Origin: Melaminivora sp034675505
Lineage (GTDB): Bacteria; Pseudomonadota; Gammaproteobacteria; Burkholderiales; Burkholderiaceae_C
Direction of reading: 5' to 3'
Length of the DNA stretch: 64,000 nt
Assembly: GCA_034675505.1 (NCBI GenBank)
Contig: JAUCDD010000023.1
Location: 124,001-188,000, forward strand
This document shows positions 34,679 to 43,572 of the stretch, piece by piece; positions within the stretch are counted from its first letter, which is position 1; every line of letters starts with the position of its first letter. Under the pieces are notes generated by a model that was not told the DNA's origin, ran no database searches, and saw only the letters and a list, made by a program, of their open reading frames with translations. The position numbers and the translations under genes were made by a program.

Positions 34679-35503
34679 CTACCACCCATAGAACTGGGCC
34701 AGCACCAGCGCCGCCTCGGGCGTGAACGCGCCCGCCGCAAGCAGCGCCTGCACCCGGGGGTGTTCCAGGCAGGCGAAGGCCTGCACCTCGCCATCCTGGT
34801 TGGCCGGCTGCAGCTGGGCGGGCACGGCGGCGTGGAACCACGCGATGGTCTCGTCCATCCAGCCGCAGCCCGGGCCGCCGTCGTCGCAGGGGCGCGCCAG
34901 CCGCACCTGGCCGCCAGCGCGCAGGCCGGGCAGCTGCGCCAGGCGCAGGCCGGCCTCTTCCCAGGTTTCGCGCGCCAGGGCGCCGTCCAGGTCGTCGCCG
35001 GCGGCGACCATGCCGCCTACCAGGGTGTCCCAGGCCAGCGGGTGCGTGGGCTTGGTGTGCGCGCGCTGCTGCACCCACAGGCGCGCGCCGCCTGCAGCGC
35101 CGCCCACCAGGTGCACCGCCTGGGTGGCCACGCCCAGCACGCGCAGCGCGCCGCGCTCCACGCTGGCCAGCAGGCGGCCGTCCGGCGCGCGCACCGCCAC
35201 CTGCTCGCCGCGCCAGGGGCCGCAGCGTGCGGCGCGGCGCAGCGCGTGCGCCAGCGCGTCCAGCGCCGCCGTGCCGGGCGCGCCGTAAAGGCGCCAGGCG
35301 GGGCGGCCGCCGCACTCCACTTTTGATAGCTGAGTGCCGGCCAGCGACGCCGGCTGGCGGGCGATTTCATCCAAAAGGCCGGGCGCCACGCTGCCGATGG
35401 GCTCTTCGCCCAGCAGCAGCGGCAGGCGCGCGGCGGGCAGCGGCTGGTGCGCCTGGGCGCGCGCTGCGGCCAGCCAGGCCGGCGGGGGACCGGCCCAGGT
35501 CAC
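34679..35503 (-). CDS. NUDIX hydrolase with DUF4743-type N-terminus
   Basis: 274 residues from a GTG at 35503, whose GTGA overlaps the stop of the upstream quinone oxidoreductase gene. The C-terminal Nudix box is GGMVAAGDDLDGALARETW followed by EEAGL. REtwEExGU is intact, but the Glu that normally opens the box is Asp. The N-terminal half (LLGEEPIGSVAPGLLDEI and on) matches the family seen in thiamine-pyrophosphate-type Nudix proteins such as yeast Tnr3-like enzymes. Part of the frame (35320-35377) is a copy of the dispersed repeat, encoding ARQPASLAGTQLSKVE. The likely activity is pyrophosphate hydrolysis, with an unknown substrate. Confidence 0.85.
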   Translation of the reverse strand: MTWAGPPPAWLAAARAQAHQPLPAARLPLLLGEEPIGSVAPGLLDEIARQPASLAGTQLSKVECGGRPAWRLYGAPGTAALDALAHALRRAARCGPWRGEQVAVRAPDGRLLASVERGALRVLGVATQAVHLVGGAAGGARLWVQQRAHTKPTHPLAWDTLVGGMVAAGDDLDGALARETWEEAGLRLAQLPGLRAGGQVRLARPCDDGGPGCGWMDETIAWFHAAVPAQLQPANQDGEVQAFACLEHPRVQALLAAGAFTPEAALVLAQFYGW

Positions 35504-36486
35504 TGCAGCGTCAGGATGGTCGAGCCGGTGGTCTTGCGCGCCTCCAGGTCGCGGTGCGCCTGCTGCACCTGTTCGAGCGGGTAGCGCTGCGCGATGTGGA
35601 TCTGCACCTGGCCGCTAGCCACCACAGCGAACAGCTCGTCGGCCATGGCCTGGGTCGCTTCCCGCGTGCGGATGTGGCTGAACAGCGTCTGGCGCGTGAC
35701 GTACAGCGAGCCCTTGGCGCCCAGCAGGCCGGGCGCGAACGGCGGCACCGGCCCGGAGGCGTTGCCGAAGCTGGCCATCAGCCCGAACGGGCGCAGGCAG
35801 TCCAGCGACTTGTCCCAGGTGTCCTGGCCCACCGAGTCGTAGACCACCTTGACGCCCTTGCCGCCAGTGATGTCCTTGACGCGCGCGGCGAAGTCCTCGC
35901 TGCGGTAATTGATGGCGTGCGCTGCGCCACTCTTCAGCGCCAGCTGGCACTTTTCGTCGCTGCCTGCGGTGGCGATCAGCTTGAGGCCCAGGGCGCGCGC
36001 CCACTGGCAGGCGATCAGCCCGACGCCGCCCGCGGCGGCGTGGAACAGCACGTGGTCGCCCGGCTGCAGGCCCTCCACGGGCAGCGTCTTCTTCAGCAGG
36101 TACTGCGCCGTCAGGCCCTTGAGCATCATGGCGGCGCCGGTCTCGAAATCGATGGCGTCCGGCAGCTTGCACACGCAGGTGGCCGGCATGACGCGCACTT
36201 CGCAGTAGCTGCCCGGCGGGTTGCTGGCGTAGGCGGCACGGTCGCCCACGGCCAGGTGCGCGACGCCCTCGCCCACGGCCTCGATCACGCCGGCGGCCTC
36301 CATGCCGATGGTGGCCGGCATGTCCAGCGGGTACAGGCCGGTGCGGTGGTACACGTCGATGAAGTTCAGCCCGATGGCGTGGTGGCGGATGCGCACCTCG
36401 CCTGGCCCGGGCGAGCCCACTGCTACGTCAACGAGCTGCAGCTGCTCGGGGCCGCCGTGCTGGCGGATCTGGATGGCGCGGGTCAT
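35500..36486 (-). CDS. NADPH:quinone oxidoreductase
   Basis: 328 residues, normal for the zinc-free MDR quinone reductase family (QorA-like). Motifs in order: GLNFIDVYHRTGLYP, PATIGMEAAGVIEAVGEGV, and the cofactor-binding HAAAGGVGLIACQWARALG (AxxGxxG). It reduces quinones with NADPH in the cytosol and may protect against redox cycling. AGGAAAG precedes the ATG. The NUDIX gene is coupled downstream by a 4-base overlap. Upstream lies the 268-bp inverted-repeat element. Confidence 0.9.
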   Translation of the reverse strand: MTRAIQIRQHGGPEQLQLVDVAVGSPGPGEVRIRHHAIGLNFIDVYHRTGLYPLDMPATIGMEAAGVIEAVGEGVAHLAVGDRAAYASNPPGSYCEVRVMPATCVCKLPDAIDFETGAAMMLKGLTAQYLLKKTLPVEGLQPGDHVLFHAAAGGVGLIACQWARALGLKLIATAGSDEKCQLALKSGAAHAINYRSEDFAARVKDITGGKGVKVVYDSVGQDTWDKSLDCLRPFGLMASFGNASGPVPPFAPGLLGAKGSLYVTRQTLFSHIRTREATQAMADELFAVVASGQVQIHIAQRYPLEQVQQAHRDLEARKTTGSTILTLQ

Positions 36487-36514
36487 GCGATGTCTTTCCT
36501 GGAGTGGGGGCTTG

Positions 36515-36782
36515 AGAGCCTGTTCATGATCTTTTCATCCTGCCCGTTGCCCCGCCTGGGGCCCAGGTGCAAGAAGCAAAGCGCAGTCGGGCTGGTGGCC
36601 CGGCGAGCATTTGCGCCGCCGCAGATGGGCCCCAGGCGGGGCAACCCTTTGGGCAAGGCAGCAAACAGCCGCATCCGGCGTTGCCCGCCTTGCCCAGGCC
36701 GCCAGCATGGGCTGCGGCGGGCGCCTTGGCTGCGGCTGTTTGCTGCCTTGCGGGCAGGATGAAAAGATCATGAACAGGCTCT
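36515..36782. repeat. 268-bp non-coding inverted-repeat element with three nested stems
   Basis: Two 32-base arms are perfect inverted copies (36515-36546 and 36751-36782). Inside them are two more long inverted pairs, 36547-36565 with 36626-36644 (19 bases, perfect) and 36653-36673 with 36731-36751 (21 bases, perfect). Smaller stems are nested within those. The whole would fold as a three-way junction. There is no significant open reading frame and no obvious target-site duplication. The layout suggests a MITE-like or REP-like mobile element, or a structured RNA or DNA element. It fills most of the 366-base gap between genes. Confidence 0.75.
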
Positions 36783-36852
36783 TAGATGCCAGCGGCGATC
36801 GTGCCACGTCCGGCCCGGCCGCGCCGGCGCGGGGCTCAAGCCCTCCGGCGGC

Positions 36853-39513
36853 TCAGGCGCGGCTGCGCGCTGCCAGCCAGGCCTCGAAGTCGGCCACCGG
36901 CATGGGCCGCGCGAGCAGGAATCCCTGGTAGCTGCCGCAGGCATGGGCGCGCAGGAAGTCGTACTGCTCGCGCGTCTCCACGCCCTCGGCCACCACGTCC
37001 AGCTGCAGGTTGCGCGCCATGCCCAGGATGGTCTGCACGACCACGTCGCCGCTGTGGCTCTCGCCCAGCTGCTGCACGAAGGAGCGGTCGATCTTGAGCC
37101 GGTGTAGCGGCAGCCGCGTGAGGTAGGCCAGCGAGGAGTAGCCGGTGCCGAAGTCGTCCACCGCGAAGCGCACGCCCCGGGTGCGCAGCAGGTGCATCTT
37201 GGCGATGGAGTCGTTCATGTCCTCCAGCACCAGCGTCTCGGTCAGCTCCAGCTCCAGCCGGTGCGCGCGCGCGCCGCTGGCGGACAGGCACTGCACCACC
37301 GTGTCGGTGAAGTCGGCGCGGCGGAACTGCCGGGTGCTGACGTTGACGCTCAGGCACAGCTCGCGCAGCCGCGCGTCGCCCTGCCAGCGCGCCAGCAGCT
37401 CGCACGCGCTTTGCAGCACCCAGCGGCCCATGGGCACGATGAGCTCGCTCTCCTCGGCCACGGCGATGAACTGGCCGGGCGCCACCAGCCCGCGCTGCGG
37501 GTGCTGCCAGCGCAGCAGCACCTCGGCGCCGGTCACGGCGCCCTGGGCGTCCAGCTGGGGCTGCAGGTGCAGGCGCAGCTGCCCGCCGGGCACGGCCTGC
37601 TTCAGGTCGGCCACCAGCTGGGCGCGCTCGCTCAGGCTCACCTGCATGGCGGGGTCGAAGAAGCACACGGCGTTGCCGCGCCGCGCCTTGGCCTCGTACA
37701 TGGCGATGTCGGCTTGCTTGAGCACCTCCACGGCGCTCTGCTGCACCGGCCCGAACAAGGTGGCGCCGACGCTGGCGCTGCCGTGGTGGACATGGGCGCC
37801 CAGCGCGTAGGGGCGCGCCAGCAGCGCCACGATCTGGTCGGCCACGGCCTGCGCCTGCTCGCGCGCCGCCGCGGCGTCGCCGGCCAGCTGCAGCAGCGTC
37901 ACCACGAACTCGTCGCCGCCCAGGCGCGCCACCACGTCGCCGGCCCGCACCCCGGCCTGCAGGCGACGGCCGGCCTGCTGCAGCAGCAGGTCGCCCATTT
38001 CGTGGCCCAGGGTGTCGTTGAGCGTCTTGAAGTGGTCCAGGTCGATGAACAGCACCGCGCCGTGGCTGGCGGAGGCGGCGCATTGGGTGCAGGCCTGGTC
38101 GATGCGCTGCAGCAGCAGGCGCCGGTTGGGCAGCCCGGTCAGGGGGTCGTAGAACGCCAGGTGCTCGACCGCCGCCGTGGCCTGGCGCAGCTCCGTCACG
38201 TCGTGGTAGACGATCACCAGGCCGCCATCGGGCGTGGGACGCTCGGTGATCTGCACGTAGCGCCCGCTGGGCAGGCGCTGCTCCAGCACGCCTTGCGGGT
38301 GGGCCTGCAGGCGCTGCTCGACCCAGTCGCGCTTGGCCTCGGGGCTGGCGCCGGGCAGGTGGTAGTGCACGGTGGTCTGCAGCACGCGGCGGAAGGCCAC
38401 GCCCGGCTGCATGACGGCGGACAGCCAGGGGAAGAACTCCTCGAAGCGGGGGTTCCACTGCACCACGCCGCGATGGGCATCCAGCAGCAGGAAGCCGCTG
38501 ACCATGGCGCCCAGCGCCTGGTCCAGCAGCGCCTTGGACTGCGCCACCACGGCGCGGGCGCTTTGCATGCGGGCGATGTTGGCCGCCGCCACGGCGCCGG
38601 CCAGCACCATGGTCGCGCCCAGCAGCAGCGCCGCGCCGCCGATGGCCAGCGCCTGCTCGGTCCAGCCGGCCAGCACGGCCTCGCGCGGCAGGCTGGCGGT
38701 GACCCACAGGTCGTCATACATCAGCCTGCGGGCCGCCACCAGGCCGGGTTCGCCGCGCAGCCGCGTGGGGCCCTGCCAGCCGGCGCCGCCAGGCGCGCCC
38801 AGCTGCTGCAGCGGCGCGCCGCTGGCATGGGCCCGCTCCATCAGCCCCTGGGGCGGCGCCAGCCCGATCAGCAGCGCGCCCTGGGCGCGCTCCAGCGTCA
38901 GCTCCAGGTGCGATTGCGGCATGCCCTGCAGCAGCACGTTGACCAACCCGTCCACGGGCACCTGCGCCACGGCCAGCAGGCGCTGCCCGCCAGGCAGCCG
39001 CAGCGGGCGCGCCAGGTGGATCACGCGCTCGGCGCTGCGCGTGTTCAGCACCGGGTTGCCGACCACCAGCATCGGCACCGCCGTGGCCAGCGCCTGGGCG
39101 ATGAAGTCGGCCGGGGGCAGGTCGGCCTGGCCCGCCTGCGCTGCCGAGGATGTCACCAGCGGGGCGCCGGACTCGTCCAGCAGCATGACGCTGCGCACCG
39201 CTAGGTTCTGCCGGGCTATGGCCGCCAGCAGCGGCGCGGCGGCGCGGGCGCGCGCCTGTGCATCGCGGCCCTCGGCGCCGGCGAGCAGCTCCTCGGTGGT
39301 AGCCAGCAACACGTCCAGCGCCAGCAGGGTGCGGTTCATGCCGACCTCGGCGCCCGTGGCCACGCGCGACAGCTGCTTGGCCTGCTCGGCCAGCTCGGCG
39401 TTGCGCTGGCTCCACAGCAGCGCCGCGACGGCCAGCAGCAGCCCCGCCACCAGCGCCGCCACCAGCCCCCAGATGCCCACCATCAGCCGGTGGCGCGGGC
39501 GCCAGGCGCTCAT
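36853..39513 (-). CDS. Membrane sensor GGDEF/EAL protein, c-di-GMP metabolism
   Basis: 886 residues from the ATG at 39513, which overlaps the stop of the solute-binding protein gene (ATGA). There is an N-terminal membrane helix (GLVAALVAGLLLAVAALLW), a periplasmic sensing region (about 35-290) and a second helix (AIGGAALLLGATMVLAGAVA). A PAS-like domain (VSGFLLLDAHRGVVQWNPRF) follows. The GGDEF domain has RLGGDEFVV near 534 and is intact. The EAL domain reads EVL at the signature (GAEVLLRW, near 664) but keeps the downstream acidic motifs LELELTETLVLE and VDDFGTGYSSLAYL. It may make and break c-di-GMP. The coupled TRAP-type binding protein suggests a periplasmic ligand input. Confidence 0.92.
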   Translation of the reverse strand: MSAWRPRHRLMVGIWGLVAALVAGLLLAVAALLWSQRNAELAEQAKQLSRVATGAEVGMNRTLLALDVLLATTEELLAGAEGRDAQARARAAAPLLAAIARQNLAVRSVMLLDESGAPLVTSSAAQAGQADLPPADFIAQALATAVPMLVVGNPVLNTRSAERVIHLARPLRLPGGQRLLAVAQVPVDGLVNVLLQGMPQSHLELTLERAQGALLIGLAPPQGLMERAHASGAPLQQLGAPGGAGWQGPTRLRGEPGLVAARRLMYDDLWVTASLPREAVLAGWTEQALAIGGAALLLGATMVLAGAVAAANIARMQSARAVVAQSKALLDQALGAMVSGFLLLDAHRGVVQWNPRFEEFFPWLSAVMQPGVAFRRVLQTTVHYHLPGASPEAKRDWVEQRLQAHPQGVLEQRLPSGRYVQITERPTPDGGLVIVYHDVTELRQATAAVEHLAFYDPLTGLPNRRLLLQRIDQACTQCAASASHGAVLFIDLDHFKTLNDTLGHEMGDLLLQQAGRRLQAGVRAGDVVARLGGDEFVVTLLQLAGDAAAAREQAQAVADQIVALLARPYALGAHVHHGSASVGATLFGPVQQSAVEVLKQADIAMYEAKARRGNAVCFFDPAMQVSLSERAQLVADLKQAVPGGQLRLHLQPQLDAQGAVTGAEVLLRWQHPQRGLVAPGQFIAVAEESELIVPMGRWVLQSACELLARWQGDARLRELCLSVNVSTRQFRRADFTDTVVQCLSASGARAHRLELELTETLVLEDMNDSIAKMHLLRTRGVRFAVDDFGTGYSSLAYLTRLPLHRLKIDRSFVQQLGESHSGDVVVQTILGMARNLQLDVVAEGVETREQYDFLRAHACGSYQGFLLARPMPVADFEAWLAARSRA

Positions 39514-40622
39514 GGGCTGGCGGCCGGCAGTTCGATGCCGCGCACCGGGGCGAGCGTGCGCTGCCACAGCTCGGCGCAGCGCGGGCCGCAGCGCTCCAGC
39601 CAGCGCGGCAGCACCGTGCCGCGCAGCACCTGCAGGCGCAGCGCGTCGTCCTGCGGGCTGGTCAGCACCAGCGACATGGCGCCGCGCCGGCCCTGCGAGC
39701 AGGCCGAATGGCCGGTGTTGCAGGCCAGGCCCTGGGCCGTCTCCTGCTGGGCGTTGGCCCAGATGGCCGCCTCCAGGCGCGGCAACTCGGTGCGCAGCAG
39801 CTGCCGCAGATCCTCGGGCAGGGCCTGCCAGGCGGTGCGGTTGGCGCCGAAGATCGCCAGGCCCCAGGTGACGGGCATGGCGTGCAGGTAGCGCGCATGC
39901 TGGTGCAGCCCTATGGTGTTGCCGGACATGGTGCCCGTCACCGCGCAGTCCAGGCTGGCGCTTTGCATGCTCTGCGCCACCTGGGAAAAGGGCAGCAGCC
40001 GGGGCTTGCCGCCCAGGGCGGTCACGAAGTCGCCCTGCGCCGCCGAGGCCACGCGCACCGTGCGCCCGCGCACTTCGGCCAGGCCGCCCAGGCGCTCGCG
40101 GCAAAACAGCACCTGCGCCGGATAGACGTAGATGGCCAGCGGCTCCACGCCCTGCTCGGTGCGCAGCGCCTGCTCCAGCGCCGGGCGCAGCGCGGCCAGC
40201 GTGGTGCGCAGCGTGGCCATGTCGGGGTTCAGGCCGGGCAGGTCGGCGGCGGTGTACTGGGGGTACTGGGCCGTGAGCGAACTCATCAACACCGTGCCGA
40301 ACGGCACCACGCCCAGCTGCAGCAGCCGCATCATGTCGCTGCCGGGCACGCCTGCGCGGTCGAAGGGGACGATGTCGGCCGCGTAGCGCCCGCCGCTCAG
40401 CCGCTCCAGGTCGCGGGTCCAGAACGGCGCTTCAAGCTGCGTGTATTGCGTAACGCCGGCCAGGCCGCCAACGATGCGCAGGCGCAGCGCCACGTCGGCG
40501 CCCGCCGCGCTGGCACTGGCGCCGGCCCCTGCCAGCAACCACGCCAGCGCCAGCGCTGCCAGGCGGGCCGCCAGGCGCCGCAGCCTGGTTGCCAGGCTGG
40601 CCGGATGCGGGGGGGAGGCCAT
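39510..40622 (-). CDS. TRAP-type DctP-like solute-binding protein
   Basis: 370 residues. A signal peptide (ALALAWLLAGAGASASAA) leads into a periplasmic binding fold. The segment LRLRIVGGLAGVTQYTQLEA opens the family-like region, and LGVVPFGTVLMSSLTAQYPQ, YPAQVLFCRERLGGLAEV and RVASAAQGDFV follow. No TRAP permease (DctQ/M) genes are near. Instead its stop overlaps the GGDEF/EAL gene, so the protein probably works as a sensor subunit, not an importer. Four Cys residues in the C-terminal third could form disulfides. The ligand cannot be predicted. Confidence 0.78.
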   Translation of the reverse strand: MASPPHPASLATRLRRLAARLAALALAWLLAGAGASASAAGADVALRLRIVGGLAGVTQYTQLEAPFWTRDLERLSGGRYAADIVPFDRAGVPGSDMMRLLQLGVVPFGTVLMSSLTAQYPQYTAADLPGLNPDMATLRTTLAALRPALEQALRTEQGVEPLAIYVYPAQVLFCRERLGGLAEVRGRTVRVASAAQGDFVTALGGKPRLLPFSQVAQSMQSASLDCAVTGTMSGNTIGLHQHARYLHAMPVTWGLAIFGANRTAWQALPEDLRQLLRTELPRLEAAIWANAQQETAQGLACNTGHSACSQGRRGAMSLVLTSPQDDALRLQVLRGTVLPRWLERCGPRCAELWQRTLAPVRGIELPAASP

Positions 40623-40649
40623 GGCGTTGCGCTCCGGTTCGGCCGTGGG

Positions 40650-41453
40650 TCAGAAGGTGCCCGGGTAGGCGCCGCCGTCGGCCAGCACGTTCTGGCCGGT
40701 GATGTAGCCGGCCTGCATGCTGCACAGGAACGCGCAGATGGCGCCGAACTCCTGGGGCGAGCCGAAGCGGCCTGCGGGTATGCGCGCCTGCTGCACCTGG
40801 CGCTCGTGCTGCAGGTCGTGGCCGGCGCGCTCGGCGGCTGCGTGCAGCGTGGCCGCCAGGCGGTCGGTATCGAAGCGGCCGGGCAGCAGGTTGTTGATGG
40901 TCACGCCGTGCGCCGCGATGGCGCTGCTGCGTGCCACGCCGGCGACGAAGCCCGTCAGGCCGCTGCGCGCGCCGTTGGACAAGCCCAGGATGTCGATGGG
41001 CGCCTTCACCGCGCTGGAGGTGATGTTGACGATGCGCCCGAAGCCGCGCTGCGCCATGCCGTCCACCGTGGCGCGGATCAACTCGATGGGCGTCAGCATG
41101 TTGGCCTCCACCGCGTCCAGCCAGGCCTGGCGGTCCCAGTGGCGGAAGTCGCCGGGCGGCGGGCCGCCGGCGTTGGTCACGACGATATCGAAGTCCGGGC
41201 CCGGGCCGCCGGCGGCGTCCAGCACGGCGGCACGGCCCTGCGCGGTGGTGATGTCAGCGGCGACGGCGATGACGCGGGCGGCCGCACCGCCTGCCAGGGC
41301 CAGCTGCCCGGCAGCCGCCTGCAGGGCCTGGGCGCCGCGTGCGTTGATCACCAGGTGGACGCCCTCGCGCACCAGCGCCTGGGCGCATCCCAGCCCCAGG
41401 CCCTTGCTCGCCCCGCATACCAACGCCCATCTGCCTGCGATGCCCAGATCCAT
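40650..41453 (-). CDS. Short-chain dehydrogenase/reductase with altered catalytic residues
   Basis: 267 residues from MDLGIAGRWALVCGASKGLG. The glycine-rich cofactor loop GASKGLGLG and the NAGG motif (VVTNAGGPPPGDF) are present. The usual catalytic Tyr-x3-Lys is replaced: the segment NITSSAVKAPIDILGLSNGA, then RSGL, has Ser in place of Tyr and Arg in place of Lys. This matches a subgroup of SDR proteins with SNxxR. It may be an inactive or altered enzyme, or use a different mechanism. The C-terminus LADGGAYPGTF is typical. It lies 27 bases downstream of the solute-binding protein start but on the same strand, so it is probably upstream in the same transcription unit. Confidence 0.85.
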   Translation of the reverse strand: MDLGIAGRWALVCGASKGLGLGCAQALVREGVHLVINARGAQALQAAAGQLALAGGAAARVIAVAADITTAQGRAAVLDAAGGPGPDFDIVVTNAGGPPPGDFRHWDRQAWLDAVEANMLTPIELIRATVDGMAQRGFGRIVNITSSAVKAPIDILGLSNGARSGLTGFVAGVARSSAIAAHGVTINNLLPGRFDTDRLAATLHAAAERAGHDLQHERQVQQARIPAGRFGSPQEFGAICAFLCSMQAGYITGQNVLADGGAYPGTF

Positions 41454-41568
41454 GTCGACCCTCCCGTGCGGCCTGCCGGTGGCGGCTCGCCTTAACAATC
41501 TGATACGGCATGGTAGCTGGGGACGGGGCCTGCGGCAACGACCGCGCGCGCGCCGTCCGGCGCGTCGC

Positions 41569-43350
41569 TCAGAAACTCTCCCAGTCGTCGGCCGCGCCCG
41601 CCGGCGCGGGCGGCGCGGGCCGCACCGGCGCGGCGATGCGGGCAGCGCCGGCGCCACTGGGCGCAGCCGGGGCTGCGCCGGCGGCGGGGCGCGGCGCGGC
41701 GACGGCGCGGGGCCTGGCCGGCGCGGGCGCGCGGCTGCCCGCGCCGCCGTGCGCGGCCGCGCCCGGCAGCGGGCGCGCGGGCGCCGGCGCAGCCGCTGCT
41801 GCGCCGTGCCCGACCTGGAATGCCGAGACCAGCTGCGCCAGGCGCTGGGCCTGTTCGTGCATGGCGGCGGCGGCGGCGCTGGACTGCTCGACCAGCGCGG
41901 CGTTTTGCTGCGTCATCTGGTCCAGGTTGGCCACGGCCTGGTTGACCTGCGAGATGCCGTCGCGCTGCTCCACCGACGAGGCCGTGATCTCGCCGATCAG
42001 GTCGCTCACGCGGCGCACGCTCATGACGATGTCGCTCATGCTCTGGCCCGCCTGCCCCACCTGGTTGGAGCCCGCCTGCACGTTGTCCACGCTGTCGGTG
42101 ATGAGCTGCTTGATCTCCTTGGCGGCCGAGGCCGAGCGCTGCGCCAGGTTGCGCACCTCGCCGGCCACCACGGCAAAGCCCCGGCCCTGCTCGCCGGCGC
42201 GGGCTGCTTCGACGGCGGCATTGAGCGCCAGGATGTTGGTCTGGAAGGCGATGCCGTCGATGACGCCGATGATGTCCGCGATGCGGCGGCTGGAGTTGGT
42301 GATCTCCTGCATGCTGGTCACCACCTGCTCCACCACGCGCCCGCCCTGCTCGGCCGCCTGGGCCGCGTTGGCGGCCAGCTGGTTGGCCTGGCGGGCGGTG
42401 TCGGCCGACTGCGTGACGGTGGCCGTGAGCTCCTCCATGCTGGCGGCGGTTTGCTGCAGGTTGGCCGCCGTCTGCTCGGTGCGCGAGGACAGGTCCTGGT
42501 TGCCCGAGGCGATCTCGCTGGAGACGCTGGACATGGATTCGACGCCCAGGCGCACCTCGCCCACCATGGTGCGCAGGCGCGCCCCCATGGCCGAGAGCGC
42601 GCGCAACAACCGGCCCAGCTCGTCGGGGCGCTGGTCGTGTATGTCCTGCGTCAGGTCGCCGGCGGCAATGGCATCGGCCAGGCCGACGGCGCGCGCCAGC
42701 GGCCCGGTGATGGAGCGCACCAGCAAGCCGGCCAGCGCCATGCCCAGGCCCACCACCACCAGGGCGATCACGCCGCCCAGCAGCAATGCGCCCTGGCGCT
42801 GCTGCTGCGCCGCCTGCTTGGCGCCATCGCGCTGGCGCTCCTGCAGCTGCGCGTAGCCGTCCTGCTCGCCCACATAGCGCTCGATGGCGGGCATCAGCTT
42901 GTCGTCCACCAGCCGGCGCACGGCGTCCAGGTCGCCGGCCGCACGCAGCCGCCCGGCTTCGCCGTTGAGCTCCAGCACGGGCTTGCGCATGGCGGCGATG
43001 CGCTCCAGCTGGGCCTTGTCCTCCGGCGTGAAGGACTGCTCCTCGATCTGCTTTTGCACCCCGCTGATGGACTTGATGTCCTCGCCGGCCTGGCGGCGCA
43101 GCCGCGCCGACAGGGCCTCGTCCTGCACGCTCACGCCCAGCAGCGCGCGCTCCACGGCCAGCGCCGACAGGCCCTTCCAGCGCAGCGCCAGGCTCAGGCG
43201 GTCCTCGTTGGCCTGGACGATGCGCGCGGCCTCGTCGTCCAGGTGCATCAGGTAGGCCAGCAGGCCGCCCAGCAGCACCAGCATGCTGGCCAGCAAGCCC
43301 AGGATCAGCATCCACAGCTTTCGGCCGACGGACAGGTTGAGGAAGGTCAT
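41569..43350 (-). CDS. Methyl-accepting chemotaxis protein
   Basis: 593 residues from MTFLNLSVGRKLWML. There are two membrane helices (LILGLLASMLVLLGGLLAYL and LLLGGVIALVVVGLGMALAG) flanking a helical periplasmic sensor of about 150 residues. A HAMP domain follows (RSITGPLARAVGLADAIAAG). The signalling tip has IDGIAFQTNILALNAAVEAA and the methylation helices. The C-terminus is an Ala/Pro-rich linker ending DDWESF, which resembles the NWETF-type tether bound by CheR/CheB. It is a membrane chemoreceptor with an unknown ligand. Confidence 0.93.
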   Translation of the reverse strand: MTFLNLSVGRKLWMLILGLLASMLVLLGGLLAYLMHLDDEAARIVQANEDRLSLALRWKGLSALAVERALLGVSVQDEALSARLRRQAGEDIKSISGVQKQIEEQSFTPEDKAQLERIAAMRKPVLELNGEAGRLRAAGDLDAVRRLVDDKLMPAIERYVGEQDGYAQLQERQRDGAKQAAQQQRQGALLLGGVIALVVVGLGMALAGLLVRSITGPLARAVGLADAIAAGDLTQDIHDQRPDELGRLLRALSAMGARLRTMVGEVRLGVESMSSVSSEIASGNQDLSSRTEQTAANLQQTAASMEELTATVTQSADTARQANQLAANAAQAAEQGGRVVEQVVTSMQEITNSSRRIADIIGVIDGIAFQTNILALNAAVEAARAGEQGRGFAVVAGEVRNLAQRSASAAKEIKQLITDSVDNVQAGSNQVGQAGQSMSDIVMSVRRVSDLIGEITASSVEQRDGISQVNQAVANLDQMTQQNAALVEQSSAAAAAMHEQAQRLAQLVSAFQVGHGAAAAAPAPARPLPGAAAHGGAGSRAPAPARPRAVAAPRPAAGAAPAAPSGAGAARIAAPVRPAPPAPAGAADDWESF

Positions 43351-43559
43351 GGGGCAACACCTCGGCGCGAAGCGCCAAAAACGCGGGGAAAGGACGGGAG
43401 GGCGGGAAGCAGCACCGGGCGGCCGGGGCGCTTCCTGTCGCTCCCGCAATTGGCGACATTTTCTTACATAAAGCACCCCCCCTTGCAGGGTGGCGGCGCT
43501 GCCAGCGGCGCCCGGCAGTCCTGCCACCCGGCCGGGCATGCAGGCTTGCTTAACTTCCT

Positions 43560-43572
43560 TAGAATGGGCCGG
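43560..43572 (+). promoter_or_regulatory. -10-like hexamer directly before the PHP gene start
   Basis: TAGAAT at 43560-43565 is followed after six bases by the GTG start at 43572. There is no Shine-Dalgarno sequence. The transcription start should fall at or next to the start codon, which suggests a leaderless mRNA. Confidence 0.5.

Noticed and set aside
36515..36782. Insertion sequence with transposase
   Set aside because: The inverted ends are clear, but the interior is too short and has no transposase frame.
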